This document shows, piece after piece, positions 1 to 8,539 of a stretch of 64,000 nt of DNA. Position 1 is the first letter of the stretch; each line of letters opens with the position of its first letter. Origin of the DNA: Luteibacter rhizovicinus DSM 16549 (GTDB lineage: Bacteria; Pseudomonadota; Gammaproteobacteria; Xanthomonadales; Rhodanobacteraceae); contig NZ_CP017480.1 of assembly GCF_001887595.1 (NCBI RefSeq), forward strand, positions 3,438,001 through 3,502,000, in the 5' to 3' direction. Under the pieces are notes generated by a model. That model had not been told where the DNA came from. It was given only the letters and a program-made list of their open reading frames with translations, and made no database searches. Position numbers and translations under genes: made by a program.

Positions 1-2583
1 CAGTTCCATGCGGGCTTCACGCTGGACGATGCCGTGCCGGTCGTGGCGTATTACGCCCGGCTTGGCATCAGCCACCTTTACGCCTCGCCGATCCTGCGGG
101 CACGCGTTGGCTCGACGCACGGCTATGACGTGGTCGACTGCCACGAGGTGAACCCCGAGCTCGGTGGTGAGGAGGCACTGCGTCGACTGGTCGCCGCCCT
201 GCGCGAGCATGGGATGAGCCTGGTCGTCGACATCGTTCCCAATCACATGGGTGTCGGCACACAGAACGCGTGGTGGATGGATGTGCTGCGCCACGGCCGT
301 GAGAGCCGCTACGCGAACTATTTCGACATCGACTGGCAGGCACCGGATCCGCTGTTGCGCAGCCGCGTACTGTTGCCGATTCTCGGCGCCGGCTACGACG
401 AAACGCTGCGCGAAGGGCATCTCCGTCTTGCCCGGCGCAAGGATGCGTGGGTACTTCGTCTCTACGACGACTACCTGCCGCTGTCACCGGCGTCCATCGC
501 CGGGCTGGCCGAGGATGCCATCGCCGGGCACGATCCGACGAACGACGAGGGCAGGGCAGCCCTGCATGCGCTGATCGAGCGGCAGCACTTCCGTCTGGCG
601 TTCTGGAAACTGGCCAGCGACATGGTCAATTACCGGCGCTTCTTCGACATCAACGAGCTTGCCGGCCTGCGAATCGAACGCACCGCCGTCTTCGAAGACA
701 CGCACAAGACCCTGTTTCGCCTCTACGCCGAGGGACTGATCGACGGCTTCCGTTGCGATCACGTCGATGGCCTCGCCGACCCGCGACGCTATTGCCGGCA
801 ACTGCGTCATCGGCTGGACAAGCTGCGCGTGCAGCGTCCCCCGGGCGCGCCGCGCGACGGCGCTTACCTGGTTGTCGAAAAAATCCTCGCCGAAGACGAA
901 TCGTTGCGCCTGGACTGGCGGACCGACGGCACCACGGGTTACGAGTTCATGGACCAGGTGTCTGCCGTGCTGCACGACGGCGCGGGCGAGGCGCCGCTCA
1001 CCGAGCTCTGGCGCAACCTCACCGGGGAGTCAGCCGACTTTGCCACGCAGGCCGTGCGTGCCCGTCGGCAGATCCTTGTCGACAGCTTCGAAGCCGAGCT
1101 GGACCGGACGGCGCGCGCCCTGTTCGCCTCGGCGCGTGCCGATGTCGCGACACGCGACGTCTCGCTGGCCGCCATTCGTCGTGTGCTGGTGGAACTGCTC
1201 GTGCATTTTCCCGTCTACCGGACCTACGCCGGCGGTGCGGGACGCGATGCATACGACGAGGCGATCTTCGCGCGGGCCGTCGAGGGTGCGTTGCGCACGA
1301 TCCGCATGGAGGATGCGGACCTGTTGCACCTCGTCGCGCAATGGCTCGGCGGTGTGGCCCCGCGCAGCCTGCCACCCGGACCGGTGCGACGTGCACGCGA
1401 GCGTGCGATGGCGACCTTCCAGCAGGCTACTTCGCCGGTCGCCGCGAAGGCGGTGGAGGACACGGCGGGCTATCGCTATGGACGCCTGCTTTCGCGCAAC
1501 GAGGTGGGCGTCGACGCGGCCCATCTGTCGATGACTGTCGAGGACTTCCACGCCCGTTGCGTCGACCGCGCCGCCACCTTGCCGCATAACCTGCTGGCCA
1601 CCGCGACCCATGACCACAAGCGCGGTGAGGACCTGCGCGCGCGGCTCGCGGTGCTGTCCGAAGTGGCTGATAGGTGGGTGATCACGGTCGAACGCTGGCG
1701 CATCCGCCACGCCGACCTCCGCCAGCGTGCCGACGGTCGCATGGCGCCGTCGGCCGGCGACGAGCTGATGCTCTACCAGATGCTCGTCGGTGCGTGGCCG
1801 CTGAACCTGGCGGCGGACGATGTCGACGGGCTGGAACGGTTCGCCACGCGCATCGCGGCCTGGCAGCGCAAGGCGCTGCGCGAAGCCAAGCGCTGGACGC
1901 GCTGGACCTCGCCGAACGAACCGTATGAAGACGCTTGCGAGGATTTCCTGCGTGCGGTGCTGTCGGGCGAGACAGCTGCCGAGCTGGCGGCCTTCGCCGG
2001 CTACATCGCGACGCCCGGCGTCGCCAATGGCCTGGCCCAGACCGTGCTGCGCCTGAGTACTCCGGGCGTGCCCGATCTGTACCAGGGAACCGAGTACTGG
2101 GATTTCAGCCTGGTCGACCCGGATAACCGCCGTCCCGTCGATTTCCTCGCCCGGGCCGAGTCACTCGATCGCGCCCCCGCGCCGCGGGACGCCCTGGCGC
2201 ACTGGCGGGACGGTACGGTCAAGCAGGCGGTGATCTCCCGCCTGCTCTGGGCCCGGCGGGAGCATCCTGAGCTTTTCGCCCGGGGCAGCTACCGGCCTCT
2301 GGCCGTCGAGGGCCCCGCATCCGATCGGATACTCGCCTTCGTCCGTGAGCACCGGGGCCAGCGCCTCGTCGTCGCGGTAGCCCGGCACACCGCGCCATGG
2401 CTGGCGGGTAGCTCCGCGCCGGCGATTCCCGCCGAACACTGGGCGGGAACCACGCTGGTTCTGCCCGGCGGACGCTGGACGGGGCTGTTGGCGGAGGGTG
2501 AGTTGCAGGGCGGGACGGTGGACGCCGCCGTGTTAATGGGCGAGTTGCCTGTCGCCGCGTGGCTGTCGCACGGCGCCTCATAG
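1..2583 (+). CDS. treY: Maltooligosyl trehalose synthase, 5' end cut by window
   Basis: The reading frame is open from base 1, and the residues before the first GTG (position 34) already match the TreY N-terminus, so the true start lies upstream. The enzyme isomerises the reducing-end alpha-1,4 bond of maltooligosaccharides to alpha-1,1, the first step of the TreY/TreZ route to trehalose in the cytoplasm. GH13 conserved regions are visible: DIVPNHMG near in-window residue 77, GFRCDHVDGL near 249 with the nucleophile Asp, VVEKILAEDE near 291 with the acid Glu, and the TreY-type THDHKRGED near 536. The 860 residues seen are close to the family's full length, so little is missing. TreZ and a glucanotransferase would be expected upstream, outside the window. 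Confidence 0.95.
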   Translation, partial: QFHAGFTLDDAVPVVAYYARLGISHLYASPILRARVGSTHGYDVVDCHEVNPELGGEEALRRLVAALREHGMSLVVDIVPNHMGVGTQNAWWMDVLRHGRESRYANYFDIDWQAPDPLLRSRVLLPILGAGYDETLREGHLRLARRKDAWVLRLYDDYLPLSPASIAGLAEDAIAGHDPTNDEGRAALHALIERQHFRLAFWKLASDMVNYRRFFDINELAGLRIERTAVFEDTHKTLFRLYAEGLIDGFRCDHVDGLADPRRYCRQLRHRLDKLRVQRPPGAPRDGAYLVVEKILAEDESLRLDWRTDGTTGYEFMDQVSAVLHDGAGEAPLTELWRNLTGESADFATQAVRARRQILVDSFEAELDRTARALFASARADVATRDVSLAAIRRVLVELLVHFPVYRTYAGGAGRDAYDEAIFARAVEGALRTIRMEDADLLHLVAQWLGGVAPRSLPPGPVRRARERAMATFQQATSPVAAKAVEDTAGYRYGRLLSRNEVGVDAAHLSMTVEDFHARCVDRAATLPHNLLATATHDHKRGEDLRARLAVLSEVADRWVITVERWRIRHADLRQRADGRMAPSAGDELMLYQMLVGAWPLNLAADDVDGLERFATRIAAWQRKALREAKRWTRWTSPNEPYEDACEDFLRAVLSGETAAELAAFAGYIATPGVANGLAQTVLRLSTPGVPDLYQGTEYWDFSLVDPDNRRPVDFLARAESLDRAPAPRDALAHWRDGTVKQAVISRLLWARREHPELFARGSYRPLAVEGPASDRILAFVREHRGQRLVVAVARHTAPWLAGSSAPAIPAEHWAGTTLVLPGGRWTGLLAEGELQGGTVDAAVLMGELPVAAWLSHGAS

Positions 2584-2599
2584 GCGATGGGGAGGTCCC

Positions 2600-2860
2600 T
2601 CAGCCCCTGAGCGAGCGCACCAGGTCGATGTACTGGCGCCTCGCCGAATCCTGCGGCGTGCCGGCGAGTTTTGCCCACGCTTCGTACTTCGCCGTGCCGA
2701 CGAAGTCGAAGAATCCGGGCTTTTCGCCATGGAAGTCACCCTCGGACCCCTGCTTGTAGAGCGCGTAGATCCGCAAAAGGGTGTCGTTGTCCGGTCGGTG
2801 GCCGAGGCGGGTTATTTCCAGGGAAGCCTGCTCGAACTGGCTCTGGAGGTCGTCGGACAT
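2600..2860 (-). CDS. Acyl-CoA-binding protein
   Basis: This is an 86-residue ACBP-family protein, a small cytoplasmic four-helix carrier for long-chain acyl-CoA esters. The signature YKQGSEGD followed by the aromatic FFDFVGTAKYEAW segment matches the family, including the Lys and Tyr that contact the CoA. I start it at the ATG at 2860 (MSDDLQSQFEQ), which gives the normal family length. An in-frame upstream ATG at 2959 would add 33 residues that look non-coding. It converges on treY with a 16-base gap and is divergent from cmk. No operon partner is evident. Confidence 0.88.
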   Translation of the reverse strand: MSDDLQSQFEQASLEITRLGHRPDNDTLLRIYALYKQGSEGDFHGEKPGFFDFVGTAKYEAWAKLAGTPQDSARRQYIDLVRSLRG

Positions 2861-2984
2861 GGAGCTGGTAACCCGCGGGTCTGGAACGTTGGGGGCTTGT
2901 AGCACGCGGTCAGGAAAGCTGTCCATGGGACCAATTCGCCTGTCGTGACGAGATATCATGCTCGTTTCGCGAGAGAGCTATCCC

Positions 2985-3665
2985 ATGCCCCATTCGGCTG
3001 TCGCCCCTGTCCTGACCATCGACGGGCCCTCGGGCTCCGGCAAGGGCACCATCAGCCGCCTGGTCGCCGAGAAGCTGGGCTGGCACCTGCTCGATTCCGG
3101 TGCGCTGTATCGCGCCGTGGGCTACGCGGCGGCGGAGGAGGGGATCGATCTCTCCGACGTGGACGCCGTGACCCGCTGCGCGCAGACCGTGAAGATCCGC
3201 TTCCGGGCCAGTCCGGACCAGAGTGAGACGCATATCCTGGTCAACGGCCACGACGCCACCGACGAGCTCCGGACCGAGACGGCCGGCGCTGCCGCGTCCG
3301 CCATCGCCGTGATCCCCTCCGTGCGCCAGGCCCTGGTGGACATGCAACTCGGCTTCCGCAAGGGCCCGGGCCTGGTTGCCGATGGACGTGACATGGGTAC
3401 GGTGATTTTCCCCGACGCCGCCCATAAGGTATTCCTGACCGCCAGCGCGTCCGAGCGTGCGAAAAGACGCTATAAGCAGTTGAAGGATAAGGGGCTGAGC
3501 GTTACACTTGCAGGCCTCCAGCGAGAAATCGAGGCGCGCGACGAGCGGGATGCGTCGCGCCCCGTCGCCCCGTTGAAGCCCGCCGTAGGCGCCGTGGTGA
3601 TCGATACCACCGGCATGCCGATCGACGTGGTGGTGGCAAAAGTATTCGCCGTGGTGCGCCCTTAA
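2985..3665 (+). CDS. cmk: Cytidylate kinase
   Basis: CMP/dCMP kinase of 226 residues, transferring phosphate from ATP to CMP or dCMP in the cytoplasm. The P-loop GPSGSGKG sits at residues 14-21, and the [13 protein letters not shown] and [12 protein letters not shown] segments are typical of the CMP-binding and lid regions. The ATG at 2985 is preceded by GAGAGA at 2971-2976 at good spacing. The in-frame ATG at 2958 would add nine residues without homology. The next gene is rpsA, the conserved proteobacterial order. The 169 bases between them probably hold the rpsA leader. Confidence 0.95.
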   Translation: MPHSAVAPVLTIDGPSGSGKGTISRLVAEKLGWHLLDSGALYRAVGYAAAEEGIDLSDVDAVTRCAQTVKIRFRASPDQSETHILVNGHDATDELRTETAGAAASAIAVIPSVRQALVDMQLGFRKGPGLVADGRDMGTVIFPDAAHKVFLTASASERAKRRYKQLKDKGLSVTLAGLQREIEARDERDASRPVAPLKPAVGAVVIDTTGMPIDVVVAKVFAVVRP

Positions 3666-3834
3666 AGCGCATCCGGCACAACGCTCGCGCAGTGTGCGCG
3701 GGTTCTTGGCAACGGCACGGGGCGGTCCCAACCGGGATTGCCCGATGTGCCCACAACCGGTGGGTCCCCTGTCCGCACGCGTTAAAGAATGTACGCAAGC
3801 GCCGGGTACGACCTTTCATAACCCTGGAATCAAC
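3666..3834 (+). other. cmk-rpsA intergenic leader region
   Basis: These 169 non-coding bases probably carry an rpsA promoter and the untranslated leader. I see no clear T-run terminator and no confident -35/-10 pair. In E. coli the rpsA leader is autoregulated by S1, so a structured leader is plausible here, but that is inference. Confidence 0.35.
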
Positions 3835-5508
3835 ATGACTGAAAGTTTTGCCGAACTGTTTGAACAGAGCCAGCAGGCTATTTCCAAGCTGAAGCCCGGC
3901 TCCATCGTCACCGGTATCGTTGTGGAAATCCGCAACGACGTGGTGGTGATCAACGCCGGCCTGAAGAGCGAAGGCATCGTCCCCATCGAGCAGTTCCGGG
4001 ACGAAGCAGGCGTGCTGGAAGTAGAAGTGGGCGACGAGGTCAAGGTCGCGCTCGACGCGCTCGAAGACGGCTTCGGCGAGACCAAGCTCTCCCGTGAGAA
4101 GGCCAAGCGTTCGATGGTGTGGGACGACCTCGAGCAGGCGTTCGACAAGGAAGAGACCATCACCGGCAAGATCTCCGGCAAGGTCAAGGGCGGCTTCACG
4201 GTCGACATCAAGGACGTCCGCGCATTCCTGCCGGGCTCCCTGGTCGACGTGCGTCCGGTCCGTGACCCGGTCTACCTCGAGGGCAAGGACCTCGAGTTCA
4301 AGATCATCAAGCTCGATCGCAAGCGCAACAACGTCGTCGTCAGCCGCCGCGCGGTTGTCGAGACCGAGTTCTCGGAAGAGCGCGAGAAGCTGCTCGAGCG
4401 TCTGACGGAAGGCGCGGTCGTGAAGGGTGTCGTCAAGAACCTGACCGATTACGGCGCATTCGTCGACCTCGGCGGCATCGATGGCCTGCTGCACATCACC
4501 GACATGGCGTGGAAGCGCGTGCGTCACCCGTCCGAAGTCGTCAACGTCGGCGACGAGCTGGACGTCCGCGTGCTGAAGTACGACCGCGAGCGCAACCGCG
4601 TTTCGCTCGGCCTCAAGCAGCTCGGCGACGACCCGTGGGTCGCCATCGCCCGCCGCTACCCGGTCGGCAGCCGTCTGTTCGGCAAGGTCTCCAACGTGAC
4701 CGACTACGGTTGCTTCGTCGAGATCGAGCCGGGCGTCGAAGGCCTCGTGCACGTGTCGGAAATGGATTGGACCAACAAGAACGTCAATCCGGCCAAGGTG
4801 GTTCAGGTCGGTGACGAGACGGAAGTCATGGTCCTCGACGTGGATGAAGAGCGTCGTCGTATCTCCCTCGGTATCAAGCAGACCCGCTCGAACCCGTGGG
4901 AAGCGTTCGCCGCCATGCACAAGAAGGGCGACAAGGTTTCCGGCCAGATCAAGTCGATCACCGATTTCGGTATCTTCATCGGTCTGGACGGCGGCATCGA
5001 CGGTCTCGTGCACCTGTCCGACATCTCGTGGCAGGCTTCGGGTGAAGACCTCGTTCGCAACTTCAAGAAGGGCGACGAAGTTGAAGCCGTGGTTCTCGCG
5101 GTCGATCCGGAGCGTGAGCGCATCTCCCTCGGCATCAAGCAGATGGAGCAGGATCCGTTCGGTCAGTTCATGGCCTCGAATCCGCGCGGCACGATCCTCA
5201 ACGGTACCGTCCGCGAAGTCGACGCCAAGGGTGCGGTGATCGATCTCGGCGAAGGTGTCGAGGGCTACATCCGTGCGAACGACATCGCCAAGGAACGCGT
5301 CGACGACGCCACGCAGTACCTGAAGGTTGGCGACGCCGTCGAGGCGAAGTTCACCGGCATGGACCGCAAGGGCCGTCAGCTGCAGCTTTCCATCCGCGCC
5401 AAGGACGAGGAAGACGTGGCCGATGCCATGGCTGACTACGCCTCGGCTGCTGGTGGCACGACCAAGCTCGGTGCGCTCCTCAAAGAGCAGATGAACAAGG
5501 CCGACTAA
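3835..5508 (+). CDS. rpsA: 30S ribosomal protein S1
   Basis: The protein is 557 residues, the same length as E. coli S1. It binds mRNA leaders and helps dock them on the 30S subunit. Successive S1/OB-fold repeats are visible. The later ones show the recurring [41 protein letters not shown] and [20 protein letters not shown] patterns. The start [12 protein letters not shown] at 3835 matches the family. An open frame reaching back to 3694 is upstream read-through. A strong terminator follows at once, and ihfB comes next, as in most gammaproteobacteria. Confidence 0.97.
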   Translation: MTESFAELFEQSQQAISKLKPGSIVTGIVVEIRNDVVVINAGLKSEGIVPIEQFRDEAGVLEVEVGDEVKVALDALEDGFGETKLSREKAKRSMVWDDLEQAFDKEETITGKISGKVKGGFTVDIKDVRAFLPGSLVDVRPVRDPVYLEGKDLEFKIIKLDRKRNNVVVSRRAVVETEFSEEREKLLERLTEGAVVKGVVKNLTDYGAFVDLGGIDGLLHITDMAWKRVRHPSEVVNVGDELDVRVLKYDRERNRVSLGLKQLGDDPWVAIARRYPVGSRLFGKVSNVTDYGCFVEIEPGVEGLVHVSEMDWTNKNVNPAKVVQVGDETEVMVLDVDEERRRISLGIKQTRSNPWEAFAAMHKKGDKVSGQIKSITDFGIFIGLDGGIDGLVHLSDISWQASGEDLVRNFKKGDEVEAVVLAVDPERERISLGIKQMEQDPFGQFMASNPRGTILNGTVREVDAKGAVIDLGEGVEGYIRANDIAKERVDDATQYLKVGDAVEAKFTGMDRKGRQLQLSIRAKDEEDVADAMADYASAAGGTTKLGALLKEQMNKAD

Positions 5509-5515
5509 CCGTCGG

Positions 5516-5545
5516 GCGAGGGGCGGTTCGCCGCCCCTCGCTTTT
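5516..5545 (+). terminator. Rho-independent terminator after rpsA
   Basis: An 11-bp perfect GC stem (GCGAGGGGCGG at 5516-5526 with its complement at 5531-5541) closes on a TTCG tetraloop and is followed by TTTT. This is a textbook intrinsic terminator between rpsA and ihfB. Confidence 0.92.
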
Positions 5546-5563
5546 GCTAAAAACAGGGGACCC

Positions 5564-5863
5564 ATGACAAAGTCGGAATTGATCGAGGCGCTGGCGCGGC
5601 GCCAGACCCACCTTGCCTTCAGCGATGTGGAACTAGCCGTCAAGAGCGTGCTCGAACAAATGAGCCAGGCCCTTTCCACGGGCGAGCGCATCGAGATCCG
5701 TGGGTTCGGAAGCTTTGCTCTGCACTTCCGTCCACCGCGCATGGGGCGTAACCCCAAGACCGGCGAGGCTGTTGCCCTGCCGGGCAAGCATGTACCGCAT
5801 TTCAAACCTGGTAAGGAGTTACGCGAACGCGTAAACCTCGCCGAGGAAGACGCCGCGCTCTGA
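5564..5863 (+). CDS. ihfB: Integration host factor subunit beta
   Basis: The 99-residue beta subunit of IHF is a DNA-bending nucleoid protein that pairs with IhfA. The HU/IHF fold signature is complete: [20 protein letters not shown] forms the DNA-binding arm with its conserved Pro, followed by KTGEAV and [15 protein letters not shown]. The ATG at 5564 follows CAGGGGA. Its stop codon lies inside the loop of its own terminator. Position downstream of rpsA is the conserved context. Confidence 0.96.
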   Translation: MTKSELIEALARRQTHLAFSDVELAVKSVLEQMSQALSTGERIEIRGFGSFALHFRPPRMGRNPKTGEAVALPGKHVPHFKPGKELRERVNLAEEDAAL

Positions 5864-5879
5864 CGCGGCGTTTTTTTTT
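5850..5879 (+). terminator. Terminator overlapping the ihfB stop codon
   Basis: The stem ACGCCGCG (5850-5857) pairs with CGCGGCGT (5864-5871), followed by a run of nine T. The six-base loop contains the ihfB TGA, so the 5' arm of the stem is coding. Confidence 0.9.
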
Positions 5880-5884
5880 GCCGT

Positions 5885-5983
5885 TGTAGGAGCCGATTCA
5901 TCGGCGATCCCGCGGCAGCGGGCCAGTCGATGCAACCTTCAGGCTCGCGGCAAGCACCCATCGCCGATGAATCGGCTCCTACA
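5885..5983. repeat. REP-pair (BIME-like) element 1
   Basis: Two inverted arms of about 24 bases enclose a spacer: TGTAGGAGCCGATTCATCGG... at 5885 and its complement ending at 5983. Each arm is itself a hairpin (GCCGAT-TC-ATCGGC). The spacer carries a second small hairpin, CCCGC-GGCA-GCGGG. The element lies between the ihfB terminator and lapA. Confidence 0.85.
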
Positions 5984-6072
5984 TGGGATGCATCCCCAGC
6001 CCACCGGCGAACCTGTACGAATCGCCAACCGGTGCGCCCCATCGCATTCAGGATTCGGGTACAGTCGCGGCT

Positions 6073-6333
6073 ATGCGCCTCATTGCCATCCTCTTTCTCC
6101 TCTTGTTCGTCGCCGCCGGTATCGTCTTCGGCGCGTTGAATGCCGATCTGGTTCCGTTCGATCTCGGCTTTGCCCGACTGTCCCTGCCCAAGGGTGGGGC
6201 GATGCTCGCGGCGGTCCTGGTGGGCTGGGTTCTCGGCGGCATCACCGCCTGGCTCGGCACCTCCATCGCCCAGCGGCGCAAGCGCCGTGGCGAGCGCAGC
6301 GATCGCAAGGTAGCCAACGCGACGACCGCATGA
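6073..6333 (+). CDS. lapA: LapA-domain inner-membrane protein
   Basis: This 86-residue protein has two hydrophobic helices (about residues 3-22 and 43-63) and a basic C-terminal tail, matching LapA (formerly YciS). LapA works with LapB in control of lipopolysaccharide synthesis at the inner membrane. I start it at the ATG at 6073 (MRLIAILFLLLF) rather than at 5983, because the longer form would begin inside the repeat element. Its stop overlaps the lapB start in ATGA, which implies translational coupling. It is the first gene of a five-gene overlapping unit. Confidence 0.88.
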   Translation: MRLIAILFLLLFVAAGIVFGALNADLVPFDLGFARLSLPKGGAMLAAVLVGWVLGGITAWLGTSIAQRRKRRGERSDRKVANATTA

Positions 6334-7505
6334 ATCCGATCTGGTGGTTGCTTGCGCTCGTTCCGCCCGCGGCGTTCGCCTGCGGTTGGTGGTTGGCCCG
6401 TCGCACGCATGCAAGGCGTTCCGGCGAGCAGGTCAACGCCCTCTCGTCCGACTACTTCCGCGGCCTCAACTACCTCCTCAACGAAGAGCAGGACAAGGCA
6501 CTGGAAGTCTTCCTGCGCCTGGCCGAATACAACCGGGATACCGTCGAGACCCACCTCGCGTTGGGCAATCTGTTCCGCAAGCGCGGCGAAGTCGATCGCG
6601 CGATCCGGTTGCACCAGCACCTGGTTTCGCGCCAGGGCTTGTCCGAGGAAATGAAGACCGTCGCTTTGCTCGAGCTGGGCGAAGACTATATGCGTGCCGG
6701 TCTGCTGGACCGCGCGGAGACCCTCTTCTCCGACCTCGTGGCGATGGACGCGCTGGCGCCGTCCGCCCTGCGTCACCTTATTTCGATCTACCAGCACGAG
6801 CGCGAATGGCATAAGGCCATCGATCACGCACGACGTCTCGAGGCGATGACCAGCGAGGACGAGTCCGCGATGATCGCGCAGTTCTATTGCGAGCTGGCCG
6901 AGCAGTCCCGTCAGCATGGTGCCCGCACCGAAGCGCGCGAGTATGTGCGCGAGGCTTTCGCCTGCCAGCAGGCCTGCGTTCGGGCGCACATGATCGCCGG
7001 GCGCCTGTCGTTCGAAGACGACGACATGGCGGCCGCGGTCGAATCCTATGAATCGGCGATCGCTGCCGACATCGCCTTCGTCCCGGAAATCCTCCCGCCG
7101 CTGCTGAACTGCTACGCGCGTTCGCAACAGATGGATCGCGCCGAGGCGTTCCTGCGCGACATCATGGAGCGTTACCACGGCATCTCGCCGGTACTGGCCC
7201 TGACCCGGCTCTACGAGGGCAGGGACGGCGAACGCACGGCCATCGATTTCCTCACCGGTCAGTTGCGCAAGCGGCCGTCGGTTCGCGGCCTGATGGCGCT
7301 GATCGATGCCACGATGGACAAGGTGTCGGGCGAGGCGCGTGAGAACTACCTCATCCTGCGCGACCTGACACGCAAGTTGCTCGAAGGGCAGGCCATGTAC
7401 CGCTGCAGTCGCTGCGGGTTTGGCGCCAAGGCCCACCACTGGCAGTGCCCGAGCTGCAAGAACTGGGGCACGGTGCGGCCGATCCACGGCGTCGCCAACG
7501 AATGA
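6330..7505 (+). CDS. lapB: Lipopolysaccharide assembly protein B
   Basis: The product is 391 residues (E. coli LapB has 389). LapB recruits LpxC to the FtsH protease and so sets the rate of lipid A synthesis. The order is an N-terminal membrane helix (residues 3-19), TPR repeats over roughly 40-340, and a C-terminal rubredoxin-like metal ribbon at 356-391 with CSRCG and CPSC knuckles. The start at 6330 overlaps the lapA stop by ATGA. Its own stop overlaps the next gene the same way. The downstream sugar-transfer genes fit an envelope-polysaccharide unit. Confidence 0.94.
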   Translation: MNPIWWLLALVPPAAFACGWWLARRTHARRSGEQVNALSSDYFRGLNYLLNEEQDKALEVFLRLAEYNRDTVETHLALGNLFRKRGEVDRAIRLHQHLVSRQGLSEEMKTVALLELGEDYMRAGLLDRAETLFSDLVAMDALAPSALRHLISIYQHEREWHKAIDHARRLEAMTSEDESAMIAQFYCELAEQSRQHGARTEAREYVREAFACQQACVRAHMIAGRLSFEDDDMAAAVESYESAIAADIAFVPEILPPLLNCYARSQQMDRAEAFLRDIMERYHGISPVLALTRLYEGRDGERTAIDFLTGQLRKRPSVRGLMALIDATMDKVSGEARENYLILRDLTRKLLEGQAMYRCSRCGFGAKAHHWQCPSCKNWGTVRPIHGVANE

Positions 7506-8539
7506 CGCCCGTGCTTGCGAACTCCCTGGCAACGATCGTCGGTAGCGCGGTCCTGGCTTTCGTCGTTTCGTATGTAAGCGTGCGTATCGCGATTGCCTAT
7601 GCCCATCGCCGCGGCATGCTGGACGCGCCGGGACACCGTCGCTCGCACAGCATGCCGACGCCGCGGGGTGGCGGCATAGGGATCGTGCTTGGCGTGCTGC
7701 TGGCGGCACCTTTCAGCCTGTTGTTCCTGCCGGTCTCACCGGGTCCTGCGATCACTGCCGCCTTCAGCCTCGCGGTCATCGCCGTGGCGGCGATCGGCTG
7801 GCTGGACGATCACGGTTCCCTGCCGATCCGGCCGCGCCTGCTGATCCAGTTGGCCGCCACCTTCCTGTTGTGCCTCGCGGTAGCGACGCGCACGTCGTCC
7901 TTGTGGTGGGCCGTGCCGCTCCTCCTGGCCGGCGTCTGGTGCATCAACCTGCACAACTTCATGGACGGCATCGACGGCCTGGCGGCCCAGCAGGCCATGT
8001 TTTTCGGCGTAGCCTATGCCGCCCTGGCCTGGTCGGCCGGCAGCCCGGCCCTTGCCGGCGCGGGGCTGGCCATCCTGGGTGCGGCCACCGGTTTCTGGTG
8101 CTTCAACCGCTCGCCGGCGAAGATCTTCATGGGCGACGTGGGCAGTGCTACGGTCGGCCTGATCGTTTTCGCCCTGTCCGCGATGTTGTGGGCATTTCGT
8201 ACGAATTTGCTGTGGCCGGCGCTGATACTCTCGTCAGCCTTCGTTGTCGACGCGACCTTGACACTGCTCGTGCGAATGCTGCGCGGTGCGCGCTGGTACA
8301 CTCCGCACCGCGAGCACCTGTACCAGTGGCTCGTTCGGCGGGGCGCATCACACCGAAAGGTAGCCCTGGGCTACTTCGCATGGAACGTACTCATCTGCGT
8401 TCCTGTCGCATGGATCGCGTTCCGCTGGCCGGCGGCTGCGCCCGTGTGTTTCGGGGCAACCTACCTGCTGGGAGCGGTGGTCTGGCGTACTGGCAAGCAG
8501 CATGGCTTGCGTCGAAGGGAGCGACATGTTTCTGCGTAA
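7502..8539 (+). CDS. Polyprenyl-phosphate sugar-1-phosphate transferase, WecA/MraY-like
   Basis: This is a 345-residue polytopic membrane protein of glycosyltransferase family 4. Such enzymes move a HexNAc-1-phosphate from UDP-sugar to undecaprenyl phosphate and so start O-antigen or exopolysaccharide units. Diagnostic segments are the paired Asp in GWLDDHG, the NLHNFMDGIDGLAA loop, FMGDVGSATVG, and the sugar-recognition TPHREHLYQ near the C-terminus. The start at 7502 overlaps the lapB stop by ATGA. The preceding frame from 7445 is read-through. The next gene starts 14 bases before this one ends. Sugar specificity cannot be read from sequence alone. Confidence 0.88.
   Translation: MTPVLANSLATIVGSAVLAFVVSYVSVRIAIAYAHRRGMLDAPGHRRSHSMPTPRGGGIGIVLGVLLAAPFSLLFLPVSPGPAITAAFSLAVIAVAAIGWLDDHGSLPIRPRLLIQLAATFLLCLAVATRTSSLWWAVPLLLAGVWCINLHNFMDGIDGLAAQQAMFFGVAYAALAWSAGSPALAGAGLAILGAATGFWCFNRSPAKIFMGDVGSATVGLIVFALSAMLWAFRTNLLWPALILSSAFVVDATLTLLVRMLRGARWYTPHREHLYQWLVRRGASHRKVALGYFAWNVLICVPVAWIAFRWPAAAPVCFGATYLLGAVVWRTGKQHGLRRRERHVSA

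Noticed and set aside
3502..6414. 970-codon open frame on the minus strand across rpsA, ihfB and lapA
   Set aside because: It is antisense to three well-conserved genes and to two terminators. Such frames are common in GC-rich DNA where the third codon position favours open antisense frames.
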